A program made the translations under genes and the position numbers. A DNA stretch of 64,000 bases from Auricularia sp. M13 (lineage: Eukaryota; Basidiomycota; Agaricomycetes; Auriculariales; Auriculariaceae): positions 3,410,001 through 3,474,000 of the forward strand of contig CM073199.1 of assembly GCA_037042915.1 (NCBI GenBank), written 5' to 3'. The notes under the pieces are model-generated. The model was not told the origin of the DNA, did no database searches, and saw nothing but the letters and a program-made list of their open reading frames with translations. Position 1 is the first letter of the stretch. Every line of letters begins with the position of its first letter. This document shows, one piece after another, positions 1 through 13,365 of this stretch.

Positions 1-2024
1 TGTGGGAGTCCAGGCATCGCCGCTGTGCGGTGACGTTCCTCCGCCAGCGGTTCCCACTTCGAATCCTATGCAATCAACGTCATGACGTGCTGAGTGCGCT
101 ATGACTGTTTATACATTGCAGCATATGACATCCGAGGCTCATTGCATAATTCGACGGCTCTGCAGACGGCGGGTTTCGCGGACTGAGAGGAACAACCGTG
201 ACGTCTAGCGGCGCCGCCGCGCATTTTGACGCACTCAACAGCGTCACAGCTCTAAGTTGTAGTATATTAATAGTGTAGAATACTTAGCACTGCAGCATTG
301 AGTGAATTGCCCCGCCGTTGAACGTCGCAGCGTCGTCAGAATCAAGTCACGTGACCTACTCCTTTCTTGAATTATGAAGGAAGTCGCGTGCTCGTAGTTT
401 GCGAATGTCACGGAGCCGTAGGAAGTTCTGGATGACAATCCAGAGCATGGAGCACCATTCTTCCAATTGAGATAAGCCGGCTGCCGACTCAGACGGCGAC
501 GTCGTCCGCTGCAAGACGGTCGGCCGTCGTCTCGACGGCACGTATGACGTTTCCCCTCCGAGAAAGTCGCGGGCACGGAGTTTGCGAATGTCTCGGAGCT
601 GTAGGAAGTTCTGGATGACGTTCCAGCGCATTGTATTCAAGTGAGAAATCGGACTGCCGACGCGGACGGCGATGTCGTCCGCTGTGAGCTGTCGGCCGTC
701 GTATCAACGGCACGGCCTCCGAGAAAGTCGCGGGCACGGAGTTTGCGAATGTCACGGATGCTGAGAATCATCTGGATGACCGTGAGAGAGCCGCACGGAG
801 TCCCACGGCAAATCCGAGGGCGATGCTGTGCTGCACGCTAAAATCCCCACATCTGCAATTAGATCCAAGTCACGTGACCTGGAGATGTCAAACACCTGAA
901 TGACTGTGTGCGTTCTAATTCTGATACATGAGGCCCACTGCGCTGTCGACGCTATCAGCGAGCATGCTTCACTCGCTGCGCTGCATTGATTCGGCAGGAC
1001 GTGGGCATGGTGAGACTATGCGCGGAATACTACACCACGGATTCCGCGTTGCCACGGACATTCCGCCGACCGACGTGTTCATTTCGCGAAAAATGAGGTG
1101 TGTCATCGGACGTCTATTTCGGCTCGATGAGACTTCTCGCACGCCGGCGATTCGATGAGCCCTCGGGTAAAACTGAATTGACTCGCTAAGCCTCGGACGC
1201 CGAGACCCGCGCACTGCCGCGTTTCTCAGCAGCGGGGATTGAACAGTTTTTCACCTTGTGCCTTCCAGCCAAACCTTCAACCAAGCAGATGTCTTAAATC
1301 CCTCCTAGCTCACCTGGTCTCTGCGCATTCATTCTCGCCCCCAGATCGAATTGCTGCCCGACGTCGGTCCATACGGTGTTCACTCACCGCCGTCTCACTG
1401 CTGTTCTGGGACACTGCAACGTTGGCACGTCGATTTCGACATGGAGGCGAAGCAGCAAGCATCGCAGCTCCTGCTGCTGCCGACGAATACCTTCCTGTAC
1501 GTTGGCACGCAGCGCTCTCACTCATTTCAGTACGCTGACATCGCATTCTGCGCTCAGAATCTCTCCTTGACGCTGGCATCATGTTGGCCAACGCCTGCTG
1601 ACCGCAACCGCTGACACCAATGGTTCGTTCATTGGTCTTTCATCGCGTCCATATTCTCACTCGCCCGCAGATTCTTGTCGTCACCATTCCTCCACCAGTG
1701 TTGCAACATCTCATCTCGCACTGGCGCTTCCATGGTGTGTTTTTTCGTTGATACGGCTACCGACGCTGTTCTGACCGTCAGTTTCCAAGTCCGCCGATCA
1801 AGCTTGTTCCCGACGTTCATGTCGCCGACGACGCGACGTGGGAACATCGAGATCGCGAGCCAACGGCAACCGACGCAATTGGGCATTGACCATGGCCAAG
1901 ACCCGCGTCGGATTTGACTCGTGCAGACGCGGGAGGACGGCCACGGGCCGCAACATCGGTCACAACCTCAAGGACGGTGTAACATTCTCCTGGCGTCGTA
2001 CGCAGCGTCTCGCCATTTAAATCG
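1..2024. other. Intergenic DNA, no supported gene
   Basis: No reading frame here resembles a known protein. The stretch holds a three-copy tandem repeat (listed separately) and two copies of an E-box palindrome in the same context, AAGTCACGTGACCT, near 349 and 867. Several GT...AG stretches with pyrimidine-rich ends near 1500-1680 look like introns, but the exons between them do not join into a convincing protein. Confidence 0.5.
377..780. repeat. Degenerate tandem repeat, three partial copies
   Basis: A module containing AGTTTGCGAATGTCTCGGAG and then GTAGGAAGTTCTGGATGAC occurs near 380, 562 and 722, so the spacing is about 160-180 bp. The first two copies also share a GACGGCGACGTCGTCCGCTG-like segment (about 494 and 661). 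Copies differ at scattered bases, so the array is old or tolerates change. One minus-strand frame reads through two copies as a repeated FLxLRDIRKLRARDF peptide, but there is no intact gene around it. Function unknown. Confidence 0.6.
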
Positions 2025-4360
2025 TGAGTTCTCATGTTCTGTGTGTTGCTAACCTTTGCTGACGTTGCTCAGGAGCGCTTTGCGCGTTCCCGCGGCCGTT
2101 GCTGTCTTCTTCACCGTCGCCGCTACCGGCGCTTCATTCCGCAGCGCCGTCCGCCCCCCTGCACCCAGCTACGAGCTGGTCAACGTTCTTCGACTCCGTC
2201 AACCTCGCTGTCAACCTCCTCGCCTGCGGCGGCAGTCCGCGGCGCGCGCAAGAGCGCAAGTTTGTCGATCTAAACTGCGGGGCAACCTTCGGTGAGCGCG
2301 TCCATCCCCTTCGCGCTGCTGTGCGACGCTGATTCTCGTCTCATAGTGCATATGTAACGCGTCTGTCGCCAACGCTGAGCATGATGCGCTCATTCTCTGC
2401 GCGCGGGACGCCAACCTCGGTCGGCGTCAGAGCGGCATCGTCTGCAGTCCGCCGAGCGCCGTCCTGCTGTCCGCCGCTCCCGTCGTTTGGCCAATGGTTA
2501 CCAGCACTTGATACCGACTCTGGACAGCGCCAACGGTGGCCGCAGCGCTCGATCGGTACGCATTCTCTTTGTGGTCGCCGTCCGCGCCGCTGATGTACTT
2601 ACAGTATCGTTGCATCGCTTCCTCGCGACGCCGCTCAGCCGTATGGCTGTTCCATCATCCAGCTACATATACCAACCGCGGGGAGCGCGCACACGCTGTG
2701 GTGAGTGAATGCTTTCCATTTTTGTCTTTCACCGGAACTGATTTCTCGCAGAACACACGCAGTCCTCCACCTCAACGTCCCGCGCGCGCTGGATATGGAG
2801 CGCGCATTGAGGCGAGTCAGACACCGCAGCGGCCCCCTTGCGGGAACGCTGGTTGATTCCCGGCGAGGAGGTCGACGTCCGGCACGCGCGCGGAGCGCCC
2901 CCGTCGCCGCGCCCGCGTAGTCGGCGTGGAATACCATGCGGGATGATGGTAAGTCTCGTTATATGGCGCGCGAAGCCTGGGTCTCATTCGGTCGGATAGC
3001 TACGACCGACTTTGCTCCAGCACCGCACACGACCTCGTCCGCGGAGTTCTCATCCGCACCGCTCGCGCCGCGGCGAACGAGCTCTTTGGAGGACCTCAAA
3101 CCGCGTGCCGGAGCGCGCTGCGCTGCCGCTCATCGTATGGTGCATGGTGAGTCGAATTCGTCGCGCCGCGGCGTTCATCGCGTCCCGCTGACGCCCTTCG
3201 CGCTGCAGTTCCCCGCGGCCATCGACATCGTGTCCCGCACACCCACGTACACGCCCAGTCGCAATCGCCAGAGATCTCTCTGCGGGTCTGCGCCGCAACG
3301 CGTGTACTGCCCCGCGGATTCGGCGACACGGGCATCGTTCCCGCCTGCGATCGAGGTCATTCGCGCTGTCACGCGCGTTTGGTGAGTCATCTTGCGCGTC
3401 CCGTGTTCTCGCCGTTGACGCTGAGGCAGGACTTCATCATCTGCCGCTGGGGCGGCCTGCTCGTTGCGGTCGTTGCACGCGGTACGTCCCCCGCCTCCGC
3501 GTGTGAGACCTCACTGACGCCGTCCGTCGCAGGATCTCAGACAAGTCACGGGGGGTCGCCGTCGCGCGGTTTAAGACACGTCACGGGCGCGCGCTCGCCG
3601 CTCGACACCTCGTAGGGGATCGTTCCCGCCCGCAGGACTCGGCCGTTCAACGTCGTGGCCGCCATTGGTGAGTCTTCTCGTACGTGCCGTGCTCGCGCCG
3701 CTGATGCTGACGCAGGATTTCATCAACCGGCGCTGGGGCGGGAGAGGCGCGTCCGTTGCACGCGGTACGTCCAGCATCGCGCCGCCGCGTGTGAGACCTC
3801 ATTGACATCGCCCGTCGCAGGATCTCAGACACGTCACAAGGGCTCGCCATCGCGCGATTTAAGACACGTCACGGACGCCCGCCGTCGCACGAAGTGAGAC
3901 ACGTCACAGACGCGCGCTCGCTGCTCGACAGCTCGCAATGACGCGGGAATCCCGCCCACAACCTCCCCGACGAGCGCGGTGAGTCGGTCTCGTGCGAATC
4001 GACTTCCAGCCGCTAACACTGATGCAGCTTCTCGTCGTCTCTCACGCCGGCTGCGCGTCGGCGGTTTCGTCGTCGACTCTGGCGGCTCCCAGCAGCGCCT
4101 GTGACGTCGCGCACCAGGGATCCCGCTGCGGTACGCCGTGTCGATCTTGCCACGCCGCACGCCATCCCCAGCGTGGCCACGCCGCCCGCGTCCCATGCAA
4201 GACTCGAGTCGCGGACTCTGCGGCGGCGTTCCCTCGTCGCTCAGCTCGTCCTGGAACGTCCACGCCGCGCGGACACAGTCCCCAGTCACCGCGGACGTCG
4301 ATTGCTGTGAGTCGTGCGGACAGCAGACGGCAGATCAGCACTGACGACGGCGCAGGAGTG
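2025..4360 (+). other. Train of intron-like modules without a conserved protein
   Basis: At least nine stretches look like short spliceosomal introns on the plus strand: GTGAGT or GTACGT donor, CTGAC-type branch site, then CAG. They start near 2025, 2292, 2574, 2701, 2949, 3148, 3382, 3481, 3668, 3772, 3979 and 4308. Exon-like spacers of 50-220 nt lie between them. Joining the spacers gives frames open for only about 100 codons before a stop, and none resembles a family I know. It could be a fast-evolving coding gene, a spliced noncoding RNA or a decayed gene. Splice signals are clearly better preserved than any frame. Confidence 0.45.
3382..3978 (+). repeat. Tandem duplication of a two-intron module
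   Basis: Two adjacent units, 3382-3667 (286 bp) and 3668-3978 (311 bp), start with GTGAGTC and share the same order of landmarks: first intron, GCTGGGGCG spacer, GTTGCACGCGGTACGTCC donor, GTGTGAGACCTCA inside the second intron, CGTCGCAGGATCTCAGACA acceptor, and TTTAAGACACGTCACGG in the following exon. A third GTGAGTC starts at 3979. Both introns with their exons were therefore copied as one block. The second unit has an extra run of GAGACACGTCACAGACGCGC-like sequence. Confidence 0.75.
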
Positions 4361-4917
4361 CATGCCATCGCCAGATCGCGTCCCGGCGCAGAACGCGGAG
4401 ACAGAGACGACGCGCGCGGTACGAGAACGCCGGCGCCTATCGCGTTGGCTCGCAGCAGTCAGACGGACGCTGGGACGACTCGTGCGTTTGCTGTAGTACA
4501 CCAACGGGCACAAATTAGATAGTAATATATGCGATTTTTCTCTGCCGCGGGCGCCTCTCCCTCTCGCAAAAAGAAAAGAGAAGACTTCCCCCGGCCAGTT
4601 CGTGCGAGCAACGCCCAACGCCTGGAGTCGGGCTCGCACCTAGTGATGGCCTTGCACTCGACGCGTCAGACCACGGCGAGCCCAGTGCGACGCGTCAATG
4701 TCGGGCGGTGGCGGTGCGGACGCGTCCCTCGGCGTTGTTTGCGCCAAACACGGTGCATCTCCTTCCCGACCATGCCGGACTCCAACAACCCCGCCTGCCC
4801 GCCGACGTCCTGCGCTGCGTCGCCGACTTTCTCCCGCCGCCCGCTGCTCTGCGACACGCACGCGCTCCCTGAGCTCCGACGCCCGCAGCTCTTTCAACTC
4901 TCCCTCCCCTCACAACT
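4361..4917 (+). promoter_or_regulatory. Upstream region of kar2 with a repeated CGACGCGTCA element
   Basis: The decamer CGACGCGTCA occurs at 4659-4668 and again at 4688-4697, 29 bp apart and about 220-260 bp before the BiP start codon. It resembles a palindromic bZIP site. BiP genes are classic unfolded-protein-response targets bound by Hac1/XBP1-type bZIP factors, so these are candidate UPR elements. That role is inference; only the repeat is seen. Confidence 0.35.
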
Positions 4918-7364
<2,447 letters not shown>

Positions 7365-8173
7365 GCAGCCGGTCGTTGCGCGAGGAGAGGTGGATGAGCG
7401 ATGAGCAATTAAAAGCGATACAGTTTGCATTGGCTCTTGTGTCTCGGTCTCGATTTTTTTTTTCAGCATACGAGCATAGTCGATACGATATATATTACAC
7501 TGTGTCTGTTGGATGCGATGCGATGCGATGGGCGTGTTGGGAGAGTATTCGCAGATAATGAAAACTGTGCAGGGCAGCTGAGTGTCTGGTCGCTGAAAGG
7601 GCGACGCGGCGGTGTCGGCGAATGTCAATCTATGTCAATGCGGCGACGACGGGCTGCTTAGGGACAGCAACGGCTTCTGTGGCGTGTTTGCTGTCCGCGC
7701 AGAGAATCTCCGTGTTGGTGCTTGCGCTGCGCTGAATGGCCTGGCTACTGACAGTACTGACGGCCTGAGTCTCATAAGAGTCGTTGAAGAGAGACCATTG
7801 CAGGTGTATGAAGTGGAAGTGGACCCGTTCGTGTCGACGCCGCAGGGGTTCTGCCAGACCTCACGGCCTTCCTTCATGTCGTGCCGGGAGCGCGCTTACA
7901 AATTCGCCTAGTCTAACACGACCTTGCTGTGTTTGTGAGACTCGAGCACTGTCTATAGTGTATATCCATCCATGTCTCCAAGCACTTGGGTTCTACACAT
8001 CTGGGCAAGCAGAACTTGAATACATAAGGTTCCACGATCGCGCGCATACGGCATAATAGATGGGCGCGCGAAGCCCGCGGAGTGCTGAGCGTGTGTCCAA
8101 GCCGACGATTGCCTCCTTTGCTTGAGTTTAACGTATGGGATGTGCGTAATAGAGAGTTGCGCACCTCAGCGGC
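7365..8173. other. Intergenic, no gene seen
   Basis: Holds the 3' flank of kar2, including a short GATGC microsatellite near 7513-7530, and the convergent 3' flank of the F-box gene. Frames here are short and not protein-like. Confidence 0.5.
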
Positions 8174-9511
8174 TTACGCCAGCTCGAACGCGGACAGCAA
8201 TGTCTCGCGGTCCCCGGAGAGTGCGACGCCCTGTAGTTGAAGCGAAGGGCGTTTCTCTCGATCGCCGACGAGTAGCGTGAGGAATGCGCTCAAATCGCTC
8301 GCAGTGATCGTTCTGGGCCGAGTATCATCCGCGAGCTCCACGACAATAGTTTTCAGCGCTGGAAGGAGCAGTGCCGGAGGAGTCGTGCTGAGTGACGGCG
8401 GGAACTCGCCGTCGTCGACAACAACCACGAGGGTATGACAGGCGGGCAGCTCCTCGCAATGGGGAGCAAGATACGCGAGTTGGGCGTACAGCCGCAATGT
8501 CGTCACGCGTTCGACGAAGGTTTGCTCGAACAAGGCTTCGCGCGGCCAGTCCTCCAGAACGTGCGACGCGAACTCGATGAACGTTCGCGAGCGCCCAGAG
8601 GAAGGCGAGAACAGCAAAATGTGAACAAGGCCATGCCGTGCGCAAAGAAAGTTCATCCCGATCTCGCCGTCGAGATGACTGATGAATAGCCGGGTAATCT
8701 CCGCGTGAGGTTGCCGGCATTTGACGTAGGGTATCTTGTCGAGATTGGGGATGGAGAATAGGATGCTGTCGTAATCACAAAGTGTGATGCTAACCTCCAG
8801 TAAGGTCAGCTCGGGTACCGTCGTTGCACTTTCCTGCGCAACCTCGCGGTCCGTACCCAGACACGAGTCGCCAAATATGGTCAAGGACGTCAGGGCCGGG
8901 AAATGGACGAAGAGTCCAAACTCGAATATGCGCGGAGACCCGAAGTCGAACAGTAGAGATCGAACATAATCAAAGGCGCGAATGGGTTGTGGAGGGAATG
9001 CCACGTAGGTTAATGCCGCGGCTGTTAGCTTCGGGCATGGGCCTGCGAAGAGGTCGGGAGGCAGAAGAACCGAGCTTTGGTCCTCAGGCAGATGATAGAA
9101 GCGGAGGGCAACGTGTTCGAGGCGCGGAGCTGGATGAGTTAATGTACACATGAGATCATGAGCGACCTCGTAGTGTAGATCAAGCCCAAGGTGACGGAGT
9201 CGTCGAAGATTGCGAGCAATCGCAGACAGGACGAACGATTGTACGTCCTTGGAAAGAGGGCTATCCGTAAGTTTGATAGAGAGATTGATGCTGCTGTCGG
9301 TAGTCTGCTTGAGCCGCGCTTCGAAGAAGTCTAGGGCAGATGTAGAAATAGCCGCAAGCCGGATGTTGCGCCAAAAGAGCGGATGAGAGCGGGCGACGTC
9401 TCGCCATCTGGCGCAGACGCGGGACAACAGCAGCAGTTGTGCAATGTCCACCCAGTCGAACACCAGAGAGATTATCTCCACGGGCAGCCGGCTCGAGGCA
9501 CCAGTCCACAT
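8174..9511 (-). CDS. F-box protein with LRR-like C-terminal part (arm A copy)
   Basis: Single-exon gene, 445 aa. Residues 8-52 form an F-box (RLPVEIISLVFDWVDIAQLL, then VCARWRDVARSHPLFWRNI), which binds Skp1 in SCF ubiquitin ligases. The rest is a run of irregular leucine-rich segments typical of the greatly expanded Agaricomycete F-box families, presumably the substrate side. It is a paralog of the gene at 30978-32318 and of the broken copy at 15128-16527. It is transcribed away from the C2H2 gene at 9784, with about 270 bp between the two starts; the same divergent pair exists in arm B. No substrate can be inferred. Confidence 0.85.
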   Translation of the reverse strand: MWTGASSRLPVEIISLVFDWVDIAQLLLLSRVCARWRDVARSHPLFWRNIRLAAISTSALDFFEARLKQTTDSSINLSIKLTDSPLSKDVQSFVLSAIARNLRRLRHLGLDLHYEVAHDLMCTLTHPAPRLEHVALRFYHLPEDQSSVLLPPDLFAGPCPKLTAAALTYVAFPPQPIRAFDYVRSLLFDFGSPRIFEFGLFVHFPALTSLTIFGDSCLGTDREVAQESATTVPELTLLEVSITLCDYDSILFSIPNLDKIPYVKCRQPHAEITRLFISHLDGEIGMNFLCARHGLVHILLFSPSSGRSRTFIEFASHVLEDWPREALFEQTFVERVTTLRLYAQLAYLAPHCEELPACHTLVVVVDDGEFPPSLSTTPPALLLPALKTIVVELADDTRPRTITASDLSAFLTLLVGDREKRPSLQLQGVALSGDRETLLSAFELA

Positions 9512-9783
9512 TGGGTCGGAGATGAAAGCGTCTAGCTGAGTTTAAACCTCGCACGGTCCGATTTTTGACTTTGACAGCTGCTATGGCGCTCCAGGAATCC
9601 CTGGGCGGCATCCTCGTGACCTCGCCAGGAACAAATCAGGGCCTTATCGTGAGCGCATCGCTCGCTGATTTGTGGGTGTAATCTCATGTGACACGGTCCC
9701 TTCAACAGCAGGACCGATTAGACCGCGCTCGAGGCCCATTCCGGGTCCTTATAAGTCGTAGCTGCTTCGAATCCCGATAGACA
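9512..9783. promoter_or_regulatory. Divergent promoter shared by F-box and C2H2 genes (arm A)
   Basis: The 272 bp between the two start codons is well conserved, inverted, at about 30,690-30,950, including CAGGAACAAATCAGGGCC, GGGTCCTTATAAGTCGTAGC and CTTCGAATCCCGATAGACAA. The TATAAG at about 9751 suits the C2H2 gene. Conservation alongside more diverged coding sequence suggests shared control of both genes, but this is inference. Confidence 0.5.
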
Positions 9784-11697
9784 ATGGCACATAGAAACAC
9801 CCATCCTCCTCTGGACCCTAGTCGCGATGATATCTTCGATGATTACTCTGTCTCACAAAACGCGCGGCATCAGCGCAGTCTGCTGCCTCAGACCGCGCTC
9901 ACACGTCCCCGTCTTCAACTTCATCCCGCACCGCCTACCACAGGTGATTGAGCATCGCCTCTTCCCAGCTTTTGCCTGAACGTCCTGTAGATCCGGCTGA
10001 GGAAGAGGACAACGTCACTGTTCAGGTTGAATATCGATACGTGAGCGTCATGCACAATATTTATACCCTCGTAGCGCCAGTCTGTAGTCGCCCGCGCGAG
10101 AGATGGACGGACGGTTGATCGACGTGTTCGACTTCCGTCCACTGATCCCGCCCGACGTCCCGTCTCAGTACGCCCATTATTATTTCAAGAGCTTAGCGCA
10201 ACTGAACCGGTAATGAGGGGGACCAACGGCGATCTGGCAGCCCACCGCGGCGTAATCTGTTGCAGGATGAAGGTGGGCATTCACTTCACTGCATCTGAAT
10301 TGACTGTGACTCACCTTCCCGAAGACACGAAGCATTCTTCCCGCCGCCGCCCGTCCCCACACGAGGTCCGTCCGTCCTATACACCCTCGGGCACACAGCA
10401 GGTGTCCGATAAGAAGTCACCGAGCCCAAGTGCACAGGATGGAGCCGCTTCGCTGATCCTCCTTGAGAACCAGCCTAAGAAATTCGGCGCACGGACGACC
10501 TCGTCCACGCAGACACACTCGTCTCATCATGTGTTAACAGGCTCTTCCTCTTTTCATGTTGCGGACTTGTCTCGAACAGGTGCAGTGCCTCCGGCAGTCG
10601 TTGCGTCTCGAACTGCGTCGAATCATACAGTATCATCGTATCCTCAAGACGCTATTCCTCAGCACTGGCAGAGCAAGTCACCGAGTCCGCAAGCAGTGGA
10701 TGCGGCCATGCGGCTGTCTCAATGGAAATCTGGCGCAGGCGCGGCGTCGTCCGCGCAGACTCACTCGTCTCAGTATATGTCTACAGGCTCTTCTTCTGCT
10801 CACGTAGCAGATCCGTCTCGAACTGCGACAACTAAGTCACCGAGCCCGCAGGCAGTGGATGCAGCTATTCGGCTGTCTCAATTGAAATATGGCACAGGCG
10901 CGGCGTCGTCCACGCAGACGCACTCAGCTCAACATGTCTCTACGCGCTCTTCTTCTGCTCACGTAGCAGATCCGTCTCGCGCAGGATCAGTGCCTCTGTC
11001 TGCCGTCGTCCCGTCTCAAACTGCGTCGACTCGTGCAGCATCGTTGCGCCGTCAAGACGCGACTCGTGCTACTGGATCTTCTGCGGCAGCAGCGCATCTC
11101 CCTGCCCCGCGTGTTGCTCGCCAAGTCTCACGTGCTAATCGCGACCAGCGAGGGCTTCCTCCGCTTCAGGTTCCCAATGCTCAAGCTCCTCGAGTGCCAC
11201 CCCCCGGTGTCTCACACCTCCCTCCTGCCACTCCAGGTCACGCACCTCCAGCTCCAGGTTTCGCAGCTCCCCCTACCAGTTACCCAATTGCACCATATTA
11301 TGGTCATTCAGCCGGAGCGCAGCACGGAGCTCCCGGCCCCGCCTATCAGAGTGGTGGTCCGCCACCGCCGGCGGCCATTCAAGTTGATATAGATGCCAAG
11401 CATGCAGATGGGAAACACCATTGTCCCGTGTGCGGAGCCACGTTCAAGACTCAGGGGCCTTACCAGGTGTGTGTCCAGTTGGCCTGTTTGCGGTCTGAAC
11501 TGACCTATTATATTCGATCCAGATACACAGGAGGACCCATGAAGACGAACGTGAGCTTCCAGTCCACGATACCATAGCTTAGACTGATCCTTTCTACAGC
11601 GTTCAAGTGCCCCAAATGCGGTGCGGGCTATTCTTCTATTTCGGGTCGTCAGGCGCACTGCAAGAAGAGCTGTCCGTACCGTGTGACGCAAGGGTGA
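9784..11697 (+). CDS. C2H2 zinc-finger protein with low-complexity repeats (arm A copy)
   Basis: Six exons (9784-9943, 9991-10040, 10088-10209, 10266-11466, 11523-11550, 11600-11697) give 552 aa. The C-terminus has two zinc fingers assembled across three exons: CPVCGATFKTQGPYQIHRRTH (C-x2-C-x12-H-x3-H) and CPKCGAGYSSISGRQAHC (C-x2-C-x12-H-x4-C, a CCHC variant). Before them is a proline-rich stretch, and before that 45-50 residue Ser/Thr-rich repeats with the marks KSPSPQAVDAA, QTHSS and SSSAHVADPSR. The architecture suggests a DNA-binding regulator with a disordered activation part; targets are unknown. The paralog at 28768-30434 shares a nearly identical finger region but a rearranged 5' exon structure. 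The 53-aa first exon and the exon 3-4 junction are the least certain parts. Confidence 0.75.
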
Positions 11698-12230
11698 GGC
11701 GCACAGACGATTCGACGCTACGGCGGTGTACAACAAATCGTTGGCATTCTGGCCATAAACTACGCTCTGATCCTGCGACTCCTTTATGACACTTCCCGCA
11801 ATCACAAGAAAATGTTTCTTTCCAAATTGTCTAGGAGATATGATTGCTTTACCAAAACCGCTGGAAGATAGCTCTTGCATAGCTCAACCCGTGAGATGTT
11901 TGCCCCGGAGCCGCTGCGCGGCAAGGGCTGGGGAAGCTGTGGATCAAGGGTCCCTCGGCACAGCTAGTTGTCGTGGAATTGAAGCCGGAATAATCTCTCG
12001 TAGGATGCGCTTTCACCGCACGTTCAAGTTGTATAAATCCAAAGTTTGGGACGGAACGCAGAGACGAGATCAGGAGGCAGAAAGTATTACAGAGTCCGCT
12101 TCACAACTCTCCCAGCGACGGCGACCATGTCCGTCTTGTTTAGCGCGTACCAGCGTCGGTGGCACCTGCGCCCAACGTTTCCGTGCAACCAGCTCTATCT
12201 TGCCTGAAAATCCGCACAGTTCAGCACGAC
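11698..12230. other. 3' flank of C2H2 gene, conserved between the duplication arms
   Basis: No convincing gene. To about 12,090 it is almost identical to the matching DNA in arm B (28,345-28,767), apart from an extra ~25 bp in arm B next to CTCAACCCGTGAG. Noncoding DNA kept this similar points to recent exchange between arms rather than to selection on protein. Confidence 0.6.
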
Positions 12231-12860
12231 AATGACACGACCGTCGACACCTCTAATCGGAGACAGCAAATTAACGAGCATAATAAACTTGGGCAATAAG
12301 CAACCAGCAGTCAGAAGGGATGCTAAAGTCCTTATGTCCCTTGTCATCGAGGAGGCGGGCCCATTCCTCTACCAGGAGCCGCATGTCGACGCCGAGCGCG
12401 ACCTCGCCGCCGTCCTCGCCCGCCTGCACAACCTGCGCGCCCTCCGGATCGTCTCGCGCGTCGAGCTCAACGCCCCGTCCTTTTCCGCCGCCCTCCGCGA
12501 GCTTCGTCTTCGCGCGCTCGAGCTGCCCGACCTCTCGCTGCACATGGCCGCAGCCCTCGCCGATGCCCTGCTCGCCCTCGACCGTCTGCACGTGCACAGC
12601 CCGCCCTACCTCGCGCCCATCGACTCCCTCGCCCTCCGCGCCGCCCTCACCCTCGCCGATCTGCGTCTCGACGCCCATGTCCTGCGCATTCTCATCGCGG
12701 ACGAGACGACGGTCTTCCCCGCCGTGCGTGCGACGCCTGCACGGCAACCTCGACGACCTCGATCTCACACGCGCCTTTTCCGCACTGCAGGCGCCCAGCG
12801 CGCTCCTGCTGCGCTTCCTGTGCGCTCTGCACGAACACCCGCGCCGGCGAGGCAGTCCAC
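12120..12860 (+). pseudogene. Decayed leucine-rich (F-box-like) gene, arm A
   Basis: A frame from about 12,340 reads VIEEAGPFLYQEPHVDAER, then a leucine-rich series (LARLHNLRALRIVSRVEL, LRELRLRALELPDL, LRILIADETTVFPAVR). The related sequence continues in another frame after about 12,720 (RRLHGNLDDLDLTRAFSAL), so the copy is frameshifted. Arm B holds its counterpart (27,640-28,310). The LRR-like spacing recalls the F-box/LRR families next door, but no F-box is visible. A start cannot be fixed: ATGTCCGTC near 12,127 is conserved in both arms but runs into a stop after 26 codons unless spliced. Confidence 0.5.
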
Positions 12861-12899
12861 AAAGCCAGGGGCGGTGGGAGGCTGCGCCGCGCCTGGATG

Positions 12900-13365
12900 A
12901 CCGCCGCACAAGTCCTAAACGCGCTGCTGTCCAGCTTCGGCGTCCGCGTTTGCTGACTGTTTTGCCGCATGATTCGTGCTGCTGAATTCCTCATCCACGG
13001 ACGACCGTACGTTGCCCCGTGCCCGCTCACTCACCGCATGCTCACAGTTTGCGCAGCACGGTACTGGACAACCCTTACGGGCTCCGTCTATCGCGCTTCC
13101 TCGGCAACTATCCACACGACACATTCATGCCATTCTCGTCCGGTATGCGGGCGTGCATCGGCAGGCAGTTCCCACCCTCCAGTGACGTGTTTTTGTACTG
13201 ATCAGGCAAATAGCTTCGCTGAGACCGAGTACATCGCCATCCTCGTGACACTCCTGAGCAAATACAAGATCAGCGTCAAAGACAAGCCCGAGTGGGTAGG
13301 TCTCTCGGTCGAAGCAAAGCGGGAGAAGCTTTTGAAGGCTGAGCCGTTGCTGTCTCTCACCTAGT
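12900..13365 (+). pseudogene. C-terminal fragment of a cytochrome P450
   Basis: The frame at about 13,065-13,185 reads DNPYGLRLSRFLGNYPHDT and then FMPFSSGMRACIGRQF, which holds the heme-binding signature FxxGxRxCxG with its cysteine ligand. A second piece, 13,213-13,365, reads FAETEYIAILVTLLSKYKIS and ends EPLLSLT, the usual P450 end. The two pieces are not in phase across any canonical intron I can find, and the I-helix, ExxR region and membrane anchor are missing. It sits just past the end of inverted-duplication arm A, so the break may have removed the rest. Host gene relic, probably inactive. Confidence 0.65.

Larger units (their letters stand above)
8170..12800. repeat. Inverted segmental duplication, arm A
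   Basis: Carries, in order, an F-box gene (minus), a shared divergent promoter, a C2H2 zinc-finger gene (plus) and a decayed third gene. The same order in reverse orientation lies at about 27,650-32,335. Divergence is very uneven. Roughly 11,130-12,090 (last third of the zinc-finger gene, its introns and 3' flank) is almost identical to arm B, while the F-box genes differ in about one residue in five over their first 70 residues. Ends are approximate, judged by eye. Confidence 0.85.

Noticed and set aside
2936-3385. 149-codon plus-strand frame
   Set aside because: It runs straight through two good intron-like units and has no recognisable domain; treated as part of the module array.
9755-9770. 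GCTTCGAATCC resembling a tRNA B box (also inverted near 30,720)
   Set aside because: No A box or foldable cloverleaf at the right distance; it is part of the conserved divergent promoter block.
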